NCBI GenBank assembly: GCA_023261485.1
Contig: JAHFOY010000013.1
Coordinates: forward strand, 1-35,951
Length of the DNA: 35,951 nt
From: Planctomycetota bacterium
GTDB taxonomy: Bacteria; Planctomycetota; Brocadiia; Brocadiales; Brocadiaceae
Direction of reading: 5' to 3'
In this document: piece after piece, positions 15,762 through 23,377 of the stretch
How the letters are laid out: each line of letters begins with the position of its first letter
Numbering within the stretch: the stretch's first letter is position 1
Notes under the pieces: generated by a model
What the model was told of the DNA's origin: nothing
Databases searched by the model: none
Seen by the model: the letters and a program-made list of their open reading frames with translations, nothing else
Program-made: the position numbers and the translations under genes

Positions 15762-17435
15762 GTGGTAAATATTTATTTTAACTTAACACAAAAAGATGCT
15801 CACCGTCACACCATAAACAACATTCATTGGCTGGTAAAAGGTGTCTCATTGGACATTTTGGAAGAAATCTTAGACTCGATGGCTAATGGAAAAAACTGCG
15901 AAATAATTCACAGCGGATATTTTAAAAAAGTATCAAAATATACAAACAATAACCGGTCATTCTATATAAAGCAGTATACAACAAGACAACTACCGGACGC
16001 CCTCAAATCGTTATTTTCCACATCCAAGGCGCAAAGAGAATGGGAAAATAGTCATTTATTGCTCGCGAAAAACCTGCTTACAGCCGAACCTGTCGCAGTT
16101 GGAGAAAGGAGACGTTTGGGAATGCTGAAAGACTGTTACATAATTTCAAAGGCAATACCCAATAGTATACCGGTGAAGGAACTGTTATTTGATTCACAGC
16201 AAACCTCAGCCAATCCCGATTTCTCAAAGAAAAACAATATAATCAAACACCTCGCCTTTTCCGTCAAAACGATACACGATTGTGGAATTGTCCATGGCGA
16301 GCTTCATGCAGAAAACATACTTGTTAACAAGGACAACACAACCGAATTTTATCTGCTCGATACCGGACGTACTAAATTTACGAGGGAAATACCTCTGACA
16401 TGGAAGATTCGGGAATTATCACGATTAATCTATTCTCTTATTGATACCTGTACAAGTGAAGAAATAGAAGAATTGATAGATAGTTATACAAACCAACTAT
16501 CAGAATCCAAAAACAGGGCAATTTTTCGCAGGGCAGTTTTTGAAGAAGTCCTCAGGATCAAGCGCAGGCTCTGGAACAGCAGGACAAAAAAATGTTTAAA
16601 AAATAACAATGTGTTTAAAATTGTCAGGCACAACAATTATACAATAAATATGAGAAATGAGTGGAACGCCGGTTCATTATCAGAACTAATCAATAAACAC
16701 ACTGCATTCATAAAGGAAGGATTAAACAGTGTCATAAAAAAATCCCCTAAAACAGCCATCACTATTGTGCCGGTATCCAGCGGAAGTATTAAAAGTGTGT
16801 GCATCAAAGAATATAAATATCCATCTTTAATTAAGAGATTTTTCTATTTTTTCAGCGCCTCTCCTGCACGAAAGGCGTGGCTGGCTGCACATGGTTTAAT
16901 GGCATTAAATCTTCGAACACCTAAGCCCTTCGCTTTACTTGAAGAAAAAAAGCTGGCCAGGATAGAAAAGAGCTTCATCATTATGGAGGATATTTCTGCC
17001 TGCCTTCCTTGCAACAAATACGTCAGTGAGAGGTTTTCTAATCCTTCCGACCCGGGTATTTTTGGGGAAAAAAAGCTGTTTATCTCCTGTCTGGCGCAAT
17101 CTTTTAAACAACTGCACCACTCCAGCGTTTATCATGCTGATTTAAAGGCAAATAATATTATGATTATGGAATTGCCGGATACGTGGGATTTTTTTTATCT
17201 GGATTTAGACCGGGTATGTTTTAACAAAAAAATCACTCTCAAAAAGAAGATCAAAAATTTGTCACAATTAAACGCATCTTTACCTAACTGTATTACTTAC
17301 ACTGATAGGTTGCGATTTTATCGAGCGTATTCAGGAATGGAACACCTTGATAGCGAAAACAAACGAACGTTACAAGCAATTATACAGTTAAGCATACAGC
17401 GAAAACACGTATGGAATCCAAAAGTTTCACCATGA
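15762..17435 (+). CDS. Tandem WaaP/Kdo-kinase-like protein (two kinase domains)
   Basis: A 557-residue protein with two lipopolysaccharide-kinase-like domains. Domain 1 (about residues 50-275): K70 in FYIKQY, REWENSHLL, the loop HGE180LHAEN185IL, D200 in YLLDTGR, ending RIKRRLWN. Domain 2 (about 340-553): K349 in VCIKEY, RKAWLAAHGL, the loop HAD460LKANN465IM, DLDRV, ending IQRKHVWN. The shared end motif argues for internal duplication. Domain 1 has Glu in place of the catalytic Asp and may be weak or regulatory; domain 2 keeps all key residues. WaaP-type enzymes phosphorylate core heptose. The gene follows the WaaG-like gene by 6 nt, starts at GTG, and its stop overlaps the next start. Confidence 0.85.
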   Translation: MVNIYFNLTQKDAHRHTINNIHWLVKGVSLDILEEILDSMANGKNCEIIHSGYFKKVSKYTNNNRSFYIKQYTTRQLPDALKSLFSTSKAQREWENSHLLLAKNLLTAEPVAVGERRRLGMLKDCYIISKAIPNSIPVKELLFDSQQTSANPDFSKKNNIIKHLAFSVKTIHDCGIVHGELHAENILVNKDNTTEFYLLDTGRTKFTREIPLTWKIRELSRLIYSLIDTCTSEEIEELIDSYTNQLSESKNRAIFRRAVFEEVLRIKRRLWNSRTKKCLKNNNVFKIVRHNNYTINMRNEWNAGSLSELINKHTAFIKEGLNSVIKKSPKTAITIVPVSSGSIKSVCIKEYKYPSLIKRFFYFFSASPARKAWLAAHGLMALNLRTPKPFALLEEKKLARIEKSFIIMEDISACLPCNKYVSERFSNPSDPGIFGEKKLFISCLAQSFKQLHHSSVYHADLKANNIMIMELPDTWDFFYLDLDRVCFNKKITLKKKIKNLSQLNASLPNCITYTDRLRFYRAYSGMEHLDSENKRTLQAIIQLSIQRKHVWNPKVSP

Positions 17436-18418
17436 AGAAAGTCTATTTTCTCATTCAGGAGTGGGAACACCCTGCAAGCAGATACAGGGTATTACAATAC
17501 ATTCCTTACCTCAAGGAATCTCAAATAGAGTCAAAGGTTGCGCTCTTTCCGGATTCTTTCTGGAAGTGGATGAAATTATTCTCTGAGATTCAGGATTACG
17601 ATATACTCTTTGTTCAAAAGAAACGGCTGTGGCAGTGGCAACTCTGGTATCTTAAGAGGAAAGGCATCAAGATCATTTACGACTTTGACGATGCCGTTAT
17701 GTATAAGAGTCCTGTGGATGGCGGAGGACGATCTTTCAAGCGGAGAAGGACATTTGCCAGAATGATACGATACAGTGAACAGATTATAGCCGGTAATCAA
17801 TATTTAAAAATGCAGGCATTACCTTACAATAAAAATATAATCGTAATACCTACTGCAATTGATACGAGTAAATACACAATGAAAGATTATAGCAGGAATA
17901 AAGAAAAGGTTACTATCGGGTGGATCGGCAGCAAATCTTCGCTTCCGTTCTTAAAGGAATTGACCCCTGCCTTTGATCATTTAGCAAGCCAACGTGAAGC
18001 TATAGAACTAAAGATTATCTGTAACGATTTTTTTGAGTGTGAGAAGATGCCCGTTATCAAAAAGCCCTGGACAATGGTGGACGAAAACTCAGATTTACAG
18101 GATATTGACATAGGTCTGGCGCCTTTACCCAATCACGAATGGACAAAAGGCAAATGTGCAACAAAGTTACTACAATATCTCTCTGTAGGAATTCCCGTTG
18201 TCTGTTCTCCTGTAGGCGTACACAATGAAATCATACAGGAAGGTGTTAATGGTTTATTTGCGTCGTCCAATCAGGAATGGACTGAAAAGATAAACCTCCT
18301 TGCACACGACAAGACCCTTCGGGAACGCATAGGACTTGAAGGCAAAAGAACGGTAGAATCACACTATTCATTAAAGGCAAATGTCCCAAAATTCATTAAC
18401 GCCATCAAAGGAATTTAA
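17432..18418 (+). CDS. Glycosyltransferase, GT-B (family 4-like)
   Basis: About 328 residues from the chosen start. The N-terminus MKKVYFLIQEWEHPASRYRV, the IIYDFDDAVMYKSP segment, and the C-terminal GWIGSKSSLPFLKELTPAFD, DIGLAPLPNHEWTKGKCATKLL and VGIPVVCSPVGVHNEII identify a GT-B glycosyltransferase of a type common in surface polysaccharide loci. The ATG at 17432 overlaps the stop of the kinase gene (ATGA), which indicates coupled translation. An in-frame ATG at 17411 would add seven residues (MESKSFT) and is less likely. Donor and acceptor are not predictable from sequence. It probably adds a sugar to the same oligosaccharide as its neighbours. Confidence 0.85.
   Translation: MKKVYFLIQEWEHPASRYRVLQYIPYLKESQIESKVALFPDSFWKWMKLFSEIQDYDILFVQKKRLWQWQLWYLKRKGIKIIYDFDDAVMYKSPVDGGGRSFKRRRTFARMIRYSEQIIAGNQYLKMQALPYNKNIIVIPTAIDTSKYTMKDYSRNKEKVTIGWIGSKSSLPFLKELTPAFDHLASQREAIELKIICNDFFECEKMPVIKKPWTMVDENSDLQDIDIGLAPLPNHEWTKGKCATKLLQYLSVGIPVVCSPVGVHNEIIQEGVNGLFASSNQEWTEKINLLAHDKTLRERIGLEGKRTVESHYSLKANVPKFINAIKGI
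18407..18413 (+). promoter_or_regulatory. Ribosome-binding site that fixes the start at 18423
   Basis: AAAGGAA (18407-18413) lies 9 nt before GTG 18423, and the GTG is 4 nt after the previous stop. The alternative ATG at 18381 has AAAGG only 3 nt upstream, which is too close. Confidence 0.5.
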
Positions 18419-18422
18419 TATC

Positions 18423-19325
18423 GTGCCTGATAACTTACCTCTTGTAAGCATAATATTACCTGCATACAATTGTGCAGCTTTTTTACCCCATTCAATCGGA
18501 TCAATTCTTGCTCAGACCTACAATTCTTATGAAATTATCGTAATAGATGACGGATCCACAGACAACACAAAAGAGGTATTAGAACCATTTTCCCAAAGGA
18601 TAAAATACATTCAATTTGAACAAAACAGAGGATTACCTATAGCAAGAAACGCCGGAATTCGATCCGCACAAGGCAAGTATATAGCTTTTATTGATGCGGA
18701 CGACCTCTGGCTGCCGGAAAAATTACAGACTGACGTGGGGTACTTTCAGCAACACCCGGAAGTAAGCATGGTCTTCTCAAAGCATATAAACATAGACGAC
18801 AGGGGTTGTGAGCTTAACGGAAGCACAAAGAAACAATTGCCATCAGGTAACATTTTTATACAATTATTTTACGAACAGAACTTTATAATTTCCTCATCCG
18901 TAGTTGTACGAAAAGAGGTATTCGAAACAACGGGATTGTTCGATGAACAACTCGTCAACTGTCAGGACTGGGATATGTGGTTAAGAATTGCATTTCACTT
19001 CAAAGTCGCAGGGATTAATACACCGCTCGTCAAGTACAGGCACAATCCGCATTCTTTAAGCAAGAACAGAAATAATGTTTTGAAATATCAAAAAATAGTT
19101 ATCGATAAAATATATAATAAGTTTAAAAACTCCGAAAATAGTATTACCGAAAAACTTTATAAAAAGCGGCTAGCTTCACACTATGCAAAGATTGGCCGAC
19201 ATTATTTAAGAATAGGGGATAAAAAACGCGCGAACGAAAATTTTGGCCTGTCCTTAAAGAACGATCCTTTAAATTTTAGGTCGATAAGATATTACTTATG
19301 CACGTTTTTTCATAAATCAAAATGA
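18423..19325 (+). CDS. Glycosyltransferase family 2
   Basis: About 300 residues from GTG 18423 (an upstream ATG at 18381 would add 14 residues and overlap the preceding gene). GT-A fold: VSIILPAYNCAAFLPHSIGS, EIIVIDDGSTDNTKEVLEPF, NRGLPIARNAGIRSAQGKYI, then the metal-binding FIDADDLW (DxD) and CQDWDMWLRIAF, which carries the catalytic acidic residues. The C-terminus is basic and helical (KRLASHYAKIGRHYLRIGDK), resembling a TPR-like helical pair. It is a cytoplasmic inverting transferase working on an activated sugar. It sits directly behind another glycosyltransferase and in front of a third, so it belongs to the same assembly line. The sugar specificity is unknown. Confidence 0.9.
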   Translation: MPDNLPLVSIILPAYNCAAFLPHSIGSILAQTYNSYEIIVIDDGSTDNTKEVLEPFSQRIKYIQFEQNRGLPIARNAGIRSAQGKYIAFIDADDLWLPEKLQTDVGYFQQHPEVSMVFSKHINIDDRGCELNGSTKKQLPSGNIFIQLFYEQNFIISSSVVVRKEVFETTGLFDEQLVNCQDWDMWLRIAFHFKVAGINTPLVKYRHNPHSLSKNRNNVLKYQKIVIDKIYNKFKNSENSITEKLYKKRLASHYAKIGRHYLRIGDKKRANENFGLSLKNDPLNFRSIRYYLCTFFHKSK

Positions 19326-19342
19326 TTTGATATTACCATATT

Positions 19343-20299
19343 ATGGTTGACCTGTGCTTTATTATTGTAAACTGGAATACAAGGCAGTTATTGCTCGATT
19401 GCATAGATTCTATTAATACAACCGTTATTGGACTTCATTACCAAATATATGTTGTGGATAACGGTTCTGTGGATGATAGCGTTAAGGTCGTCCGTGAACG
19501 ATTCCCAAAGGTTATTGTCCTGGAGAACCTGGAAAACAGGGGGTTTGCCGCCGCTGTAAATCAGGCACTGGGAAGAGACGCAGCAACGTATAGCATATTA
19601 ATAAATACAGATACACTCTTACATAAAGACGCCATTCGCGTAATGTATTCATTTATGGAACGGCACAAAGAGGTCGGGATTGCCGGGGCTCAACTTGAAA
19701 AACCGGATGGTACACGGCAACATAGTTACGATAACTATCCGACTTTAGCAACAGAGCTTTTGAACAAAAGTTTATTGAAATGGATTTTTCCCCAAAAGTA
19801 TCCAAGCAAGAAGCAACAAATCATACAACCTATGGAAGTTGAATCAGTTATTGGGGCATGTGTAATGATAAGAAATGCGGCTATAAGAAATGTTGGAAAA
19901 TTAGATGAAGATTATTTCTTCTTTCTGGAGGAAACCGATTGGTGCTACCGTATGCAAAAGGCGGGTTGGAAGGTGTATCACCTGCCCAAAGCCAGGATTG
20001 TCCACCTTGGCGGGCAAAGCAAGAAGCTGGCGCCCTGGCAGTCGCAGATCGAGTATTGCCGTTCGCTCTACATCTTTTTTAAAAAGAATAGGCCTACCGC
20101 ATCGTACCTGCTGCTCAGGATATTTTATCCTGTAAAAATTCTGATAAACTTTATCGCAAACTTTACAGTCAATTTAGCCGTCTTTTTTCAGCATCGAAAA
20201 CTGCGCTACCGGCTCTCTACCTATGCCATGCTTTTATGGTGGCACGTTTTATTATGCCCTGACTGGCTGGGTTTAAAACCGGCAAAAAATAAGGAGTAA
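19343..20299 (+). CDS. Glycosyltransferase family 2, rhamnosyltransferase-like
   Basis: A 318-residue GT-A enzyme. Signatures are LCFIIVNWNTRQLLLDCIDS, YVVDNGSVDDSVKVVRERFP, NRGFAAAVNQALGRDAATYS, the ILINTDT metal site, VIGACVMIRNAAIRNVGKLD and DYFFFLEETDWCYRMQKAGW. The last two are typical of the WcaA/RfbF-like branch often annotated as rhamnosyltransferases. A hydrophobic C-terminal region (about residues 260-300) may attach it to the inner membrane. It is the last gene of the glycan cluster, 17 nt after the preceding gene. No clear terminator follows; the next 206 nt hold only a weak 6-bp hairpin (20378-20397) and the promoter of the next gene. Confidence 0.9.
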   Translation: MVDLCFIIVNWNTRQLLLDCIDSINTTVIGLHYQIYVVDNGSVDDSVKVVRERFPKVIVLENLENRGFAAAVNQALGRDAATYSILINTDTLLHKDAIRVMYSFMERHKEVGIAGAQLEKPDGTRQHSYDNYPTLATELLNKSLLKWIFPQKYPSKKQQIIQPMEVESVIGACVMIRNAAIRNVGKLDEDYFFFLEETDWCYRMQKAGWKVYHLPKARIVHLGGQSKKLAPWQSQIEYCRSLYIFFKKNRPTASYLLLRIFYPVKILINFIANFTVNLAVFFQHRKLRYRLSTYAMLLWWHVLLCPDWLGLKPAKNKE

Positions 20300-20425
20300 A
20301 CACGAAGGTAATCTTAAGAAAACAACCTGCCAGAAATAATACCGGAAATACTATCATCCGCCAACCAGCTAAAGAAGACAGCCGAAAGCCGGGCTGTAAC
20401 CGATACTGCAGGAACCAGATAATGT

Positions 20426-20454
20426 TTGAAATGTTTTGATAAACAGATTATACT
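20426..20454 (+). promoter_or_regulatory. Predicted sigma-70-type promoter of the coiled-coil gene
   Basis: TTGAAA (20426-20431), 17 nt, then TATACT (20449-20454). The predicted start near 20461 gives a leader of about 45 nt containing an AGGGAGA ribosome site. Confidence 0.6.
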
Positions 20455-20505
20455 TGTTTACAAGCAAAGAACCACAACACCAACAACTTCTATAGGGAGA
20501 ATGGC

Positions 20506-20883
20506 ATGGTAAAAGGACTTATCACATCAGCCATAAAGAAAGTAACGCTTGAGCTGATATACCAGGTGGTCAATGAGCGGACAGAAGAAATAATAACTAA
20601 AATTGATGAAGTCAAAAAGAGGCAAGAAGACGATTTCAGGTATCTCGTCCAAAAGATAGATACGGATATCGGAAATGTAAGGGGCGAACTGGGACAACTA
20701 AGAAACGAAGTAAAGAGCGAGATAGGGAGTGTAAGGACCGAGATAGGGCAATTGCGAAGCGAAATGAAGAGCGAGATAGGAAGTGTAAGAGGTGAAATAG
20801 CCCAGTTGCGAAACGAAATAAGCCAGCTAAACCAGCGCATTGACACTATAATTCAAATGCTTATGAATCTGAAAAATAATTAA
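20506..20883 (+). CDS. Small coiled-coil protein with 18-residue repeats
   Basis: A 125-residue protein with no signal peptide and no membrane helix. Residues 1-54 form a charged amphipathic helix. Three consecutive 18-residue units follow, encoded by 54-nt units at 20668-20721, 20722-20775 and 20776-20829, each close to IGSVRxEIGQLRxEMKSE. A short coil (QLNQRIDTIIQMLMNLKNN) ends the protein. Eighteen residues equal a heptad plus a hendecad (five helical turns), so the segment should form a long continuous oligomeric helix. The family is not recognised with certainty; similar short coiled-coil proteins are usually unnamed. Its own promoter (20426-20454) and ribosome site argue that it is expressed on its own. 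Confidence 0.8.
   Translation: MVKGLITSAIKKVTLELIYQVVNERTEEIITKIDEVKKRQEDDFRYLVQKIDTDIGNVRGELGQLRNEVKSEIGSVRTEIGQLRSEMKSEIGSVRGEIAQLRNEISQLNQRIDTIIQMLMNLKNN
20668..20829 (+). repeat. Three tandem 54-nt in-frame repeats
   Basis: Units at 20668-20721, 20722-20775 and 20776-20829 each encode 18 residues of the coiled-coil protein. The units diverge at many third codon positions, so the repeat appears old and kept by selection on the protein. Confidence 0.85.
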
Positions 20884-20904
20884 AGAACGGTTATAATGCT
20901 GCAA

Positions 20905-21912
20905 TTAGAACTGATCTAATAATTCCTTCTTCTTTTCATTATAATCGTCTTCTGTAATGAGTCCTTCGGATTTCAGGTCTTTTATCTCCCGTAACTGGTC
21001 TTTTAAGCTCATGTCGTTCATACCTTCCCTGAGCATTTTAGCCTTTTTGTAATCATAATCTTCTTCAGAAATAATTCCATCGTTGACCAATTCACGCAGG
21101 ACAGTGAGCTTGTTTTTTATTTTGCTCTCACTGCTGACTTCTCTTGCAGGACTTGCCGGTTTAAGCTCTTTTGGCGCGCCTGTATTGCTCAGCCGCTCCT
21201 CTAATCTCTTTAAACGAGTATCCAGTTCGGATGTACCCATCTTTATCCTTTCGTCAACCGTCCCCACCCTTTGGGCTACGGGCTGCTGGTACATTTCATC
21301 AGACAAATCTATGACAAGCCAGTTTTCATGATCGGGTTCCCATCGTTGTCCCGATGACGGAACCAATTTCCAAAAACGGCTGTGGTTTATTGTAGCAGGA
21401 TTCTCCTTCAACACCGTATTTATTTTTTTCTCTGACATGGCGTCGTTATACGTTTGAAACATATGAATGCGGCTGAAGGCGATGTTTAAACTATGGTCCG
21501 AGATGAACAAAATGCAGTAATTCTGCTGGTCAGTTAAAAGCATGCGTTCAGAATATGACGAGACGACAACCACTTGCGCAGGCGTTGCAACTGAGAATGC
21601 CTGCACAATCAAAGGGACTAATTTTTTTATTTCATCATCCTGGAAAACCCTTAGAGATCCCTTCTTTTTTAACAACCCTCTTTCTTCGTAATAAATATAA
21701 GATAATGCATTCGTGATGACATTTCCCACTATTTCATAAGGATGGTTAAACTGGATACGGCTGCCGTTCCTTTTGACAGGCAATTCTTCGTGTCTTACGG
21801 TAATCATGCCATCCTTATACGTGTCTGCATAAATATTCCATACCGTGCAGGCAAACATCATGCATATAAATCCTGCAATCAAAATCGTCCGTTTTAATAT
21901 TTGTTTTTTCAC
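20905..21912 (-). CDS. Exported protein with two C-terminal SHOCT domains
   Basis: A 335-residue protein starting at GTG. It has a hydrophobic N-terminal signal or anchor (about residues 8-28), an unassigned 200-residue central region and a short coiled coil (ELDTRLKRLEERL). Two consecutive SHOCT-type modules end the protein: LRELVNDGIISEEDYDYKKA (about 281-300) and IKDLKSEGLITEDDYNEKKK (about 312-331). SHOCT modules are short helical hairpins that often mediate oligomerisation. The central region matches no family I recognise. The start lies 4 nt after the radA stop with AGGA 7 nt upstream, so it is probably co-transcribed with radA. A functional link to DNA repair is not implied by its export signal. 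Confidence 0.75.
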   Translation of the reverse strand: MKKQILKRTILIAGFICMMFACTVWNIYADTYKDGMITVRHEELPVKRNGSRIQFNHPYEIVGNVITNALSYIYYEERGLLKKKGSLRVFQDDEIKKLVPLIVQAFSVATPAQVVVVSSYSERMLLTDQQNYCILFISDHSLNIAFSRIHMFQTYNDAMSEKKINTVLKENPATINHSRFWKLVPSSGQRWEPDHENWLVIDLSDEMYQQPVAQRVGTVDERIKMGTSELDTRLKRLEERLSNTGAPKELKPASPAREVSSESKIKNKLTVLRELVNDGIISEEDYDYKKAKMLREGMNDMSLKDQLREIKDLKSEGLITEDDYNEKKKELLDQF

Positions 21913-21916
21913 AAAT

Positions 21917-23275
21917 TTATCCTATAATTTCAACAGCCTCGGAAAGATAACATACCTCGACCAACTCTATCTCAAAGTCCTTACCAATACCTTTTGCGTT
22001 GTCTTTTGGAATAACCGCCTTTTTGAAACCCAATCTTTGCGCCTCTTTTAACCGGATTTCAATCTGGTTTACACTGCGAACCTCCCCGCCAAGCCCTACT
22101 TCTCCAACAAATACAGTGTCCGGAGATATTGCCTTCTCCTTAAAACTCGATGCAATCGTCATGGCAATACCGAGATCGGCTGCGGGTTCATCTACCTGAA
22201 CACCGCCTACGATATTCACAAAAATATCCTGCCCTCCCAGTTTCAGTCCTATCCGCTTTTCGAGAATGGCCAGGATCATCGAGACCCGATTATAATCAAC
22301 CCCGCTAACCTTTCGTTCCGGCATGCCAAAGTTTGCCCTTGTTACAAGCGCCTGTATCTCGACCAATAATGCACGAGTGCCTTCCATACACGAAATAATA
22401 GCTGAGCCTGCGCTGATCCTTCTCCCCTGTGAAATAAAGATTTCAGAAGGATTGTCTACCGGCTGCAACCCATTTTTTCGCATCTCGAAAATGCCAATTT
22501 CATCGGTGGAACCGAACCTGTTCTTGACCACCCGCAAGATGCGATAGCACTGGAATTTCTCTCCTTCGAAATACAAAACCGTGTCGGCCATGTGTTCCAA
22601 TACTTTGGGACCCGCAATGATCCCCTCCTTGGTTACATGCCCTACCAGGAAAATAGCCGATCCTGTAGACTTGGCATTAAAGATCAACTCATTGGCACAT
22701 TGCCGTACCTGTGCAACCGTCCCGGGAGAAGACTCCAATTGTGGTTTATAAATCATCTGAATGGAATCAATCACAACCAGGGTTGGATGAGTGTTGTGAA
22801 TATTTTCCAGGATAAAATCCAGATTCGTTTCTGCAACAACGAGCAAATTATCCGACAGGATGGATAACCTCTCAGCCCGAAGTTTTGTTTGCGCTACAGA
22901 CTCTTCTCCGGTCACATAAAGGGTGGTATATCCTTTATTACTGATATACTGACACACCTGCAAAAGGAGCGTAGATTTGCCTATTCCAGGCGTCCCCCCG
23001 ATCAATACTGCCGAACCTACAATCAGCCCCCCGCCTAAAATTCTATCGAATTCTTCCATCCCTGTCTCTATACAGGGACATTCCAGCAATTTTACATTCG
23101 TTATCGGCTGCGGTAGCTCACGATTGAGGGTAACTGATTTACAACCTAAACCAGCGCCCGCATTAATTTCTTCTACCGTCGAGTCCCATTCTCCGCAACC
23201 GCCACAGCGCCCGACCCATTTGAGACTTTTCCAACCACAATGCTGGCAAACATAAACCACACCTGTTTTGGCCAT
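21917..23275 (-). CDS. radA: DNA repair protein RadA
   Basis: A 452-residue protein of the normal RadA/Sms length. The N-terminal zinc finger is C10-x2-C13 and C24-x2-C27 (CQHCGWKSLKWVGRCGGCGEW spans it). The ATPase core has Walker A GGTPGIGKST (about 93-102) and Walker B LVVIDSIQ, followed by the RadA-specific KNRFG motif (VKNRFGSTDEIG). The C-terminal Lon-protease-like domain contains VNIVGGVQVDEPAADLGIAM and VFVGEVGLGGEVR. RadA is a hexameric DnaB-like helicase that processes recombination intermediates at D-loops. It starts downstream of the clpC terminator and is closely followed by the SHOCT-domain gene. Confidence 0.97.
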   Translation of the reverse strand: MAKTGVVYVCQHCGWKSLKWVGRCGGCGEWDSTVEEINAGAGLGCKSVTLNRELPQPITNVKLLECPCIETGMEEFDRILGGGLIVGSAVLIGGTPGIGKSTLLLQVCQYISNKGYTTLYVTGEESVAQTKLRAERLSILSDNLLVVAETNLDFILENIHNTHPTLVVIDSIQMIYKPQLESSPGTVAQVRQCANELIFNAKSTGSAIFLVGHVTKEGIIAGPKVLEHMADTVLYFEGEKFQCYRILRVVKNRFGSTDEIGIFEMRKNGLQPVDNPSEIFISQGRRISAGSAIISCMEGTRALLVEIQALVTRANFGMPERKVSGVDYNRVSMILAILEKRIGLKLGGQDIFVNIVGGVQVDEPAADLGIAMTIASSFKEKAISPDTVFVGEVGLGGEVRSVNQIEIRLKEAQRLGFKKAVIPKDNAKGIGKDFEIELVEVCYLSEAVEIIG

Positions 23276-23322
23276 ATCTATGAATGGTAAGAATTGTTAT
23301 ATTACCACTATCCCATAAAATA

Positions 23323-23351
23323 AAAAAGGGAAGAGTTGGACTCTCCCCTTT
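23323..23351 (-). terminator. Intrinsic terminator after clpC
   Basis: On the minus strand AAAGGGGAGAGT pairs with ACTCTTCCCTTT around a CCA loop with one internal mismatch, and is followed by a run of six T. It begins 26 nt after the clpC stop. Confidence 0.8.
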
Positions 23352-23377
23352 ATTTATCTTTATTTGTTTTGTCTCAT

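Noticed and set aside
20378-20397. ACAGCC/GGCTGT hairpin with a GAAAGCCG loop, superficially like part of a c-di-GMP riboswitch
   Set aside because: The conserved paired elements and receptor loop of a GEMM riboswitch are missing, and it lies upstream of the predicted transcription start of the next gene.
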